From Leptolyngbya sp. SIO4C5 (lineage in GTDB: Bacteria > Cyanobacteriota > Cyanobacteriia > Phormidesmidales > Phormidesmidaceae): DNA of 14,230 nt. Under the pieces are notes generated by a model. It was not told the DNA's origin. It did not search any database and saw nothing but the letters and a program-made list of their open reading frames with translations. This document shows positions 14,207 to 14,230 of the stretch, piece by piece. Numbering within the stretch: the stretch's first letter is position 1; every line of letters starts with the position of its first letter. A program made the translations under genes and the position numbers. Location of the stretch: NCBI GenBank assembly GCA_010671965.1, contig JAAHIC010000037.1, positions 1 to 14,230 on the forward strand. The letters run 5' to 3'.

Positions 14207-14230
14207 GCCTTTTTTTATGATTTTCGGTAG
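14207..14230. repeat. Right-edge inverted repeat arm (matches 14019-14042)
   Basis: This 24-base arm ends at the last base of the window. Its loop size (164 nt) and junction structure, a three-base match, one mismatch, then a perfect inverted copy, closely mirror the left edge (165 nt loop). That shared geometry favours a technical fold-back, but a miniature inverted-repeat element spanning 14019-14230 is an alternative. Confidence 0.85.

Noticed and set aside
1..14230. Linear replicon with hairpin or inverted-repeat telomeres
   Set aside because: The edge repeats are short, have different sequences at the two ends, interrupt glgX, and the content is ordinary chromosomal housekeeping; a contig-end artefact is simpler.
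1..14230. CRISPR array, tRNA, rRNA or prophage genes
   Set aside because: No regularly spaced direct repeats of suitable length, no cloverleaf-like gene, and no phage or transposase motifs were seen on reading.

Overview
The window is almost certainly chromosomal DNA of a cyanobacterium of moderate GC content. The main evidence is about 30 copies of the HIP1 octamer GCGATCGC, roughly one per 475 bp, running through both coding and spacer DNA. The gene families fit this reading: GlgX, ClpC, DapB, a tandem histidine phosphatase and CPBP-family proteins. Genus cannot be fixed from the sequence alone. No rRNA, tRNA, CRISPR array, intact insertion sequence or phage gene was seen.

Layout. (1) Positions 52-2864 on the + strand form an alpha-glucan block: the 3' part of glgX (debranching enzyme), an alkyltransferase-like DNA-repair protein coupled to it by TAAATG, and a neopullulanase/cyclomaltodextrinase-type GH13 enzyme. 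(2) Positions 2870-5910 on the - strand hold three genes for membrane or exported proteins: an exported metallo-beta-lactamase-fold hydrolase, a 104-residue two-helix membrane protein with a strong ribosome binding site, and a CPBP protein with a long soluble N-terminal domain. (3) Positions 6070-8698 on the + strand, divergent from block 2, hold a double-domain histidine phosphatase that appears to start at CTG, followed 7 bp later by a dihydroorotase-like protein that has lost almost all of its metal ligands. (4) Positions 8925-9455 encode an exported CHRD-domain protein. (5) Positions 9659-9904 on the - strand encode a small hypothetical protein. (6) Positions 10292-12772 encode ClpC with a clear intrinsic terminator, and 12880-13704 encode DapB (lysine and peptidoglycan precursor synthesis). 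(7) The last 526 bp carry no convincing gene, but do contain short hairpins and a terminator-like hairpin best oriented for - strand transcription.

How the genes fit together. GlgX opens glycogen branches and the GH13 enzyme would hydrolyse the released maltodextrins, so these two are a plausible pathway pair; the repair protein between them has no obvious metabolic link. ClpC and DapB are housekeeping genes with separate signals. The phosphatase and the dihydroorotase-like gene probably share a transcript, but no pathway link is evident.

No clearly new multi-gene system was found. The points most worth checking are the dihydroorotase pseudoenzyme, the CTG start, the Trp-for-Cys alkyltransferase-like protein, and a matched pair of fold-back inverted repeats at the two window edges. 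The fold-backs share loop size and junction structure, and I read them as probable assembly or amplification artefacts rather than biology.
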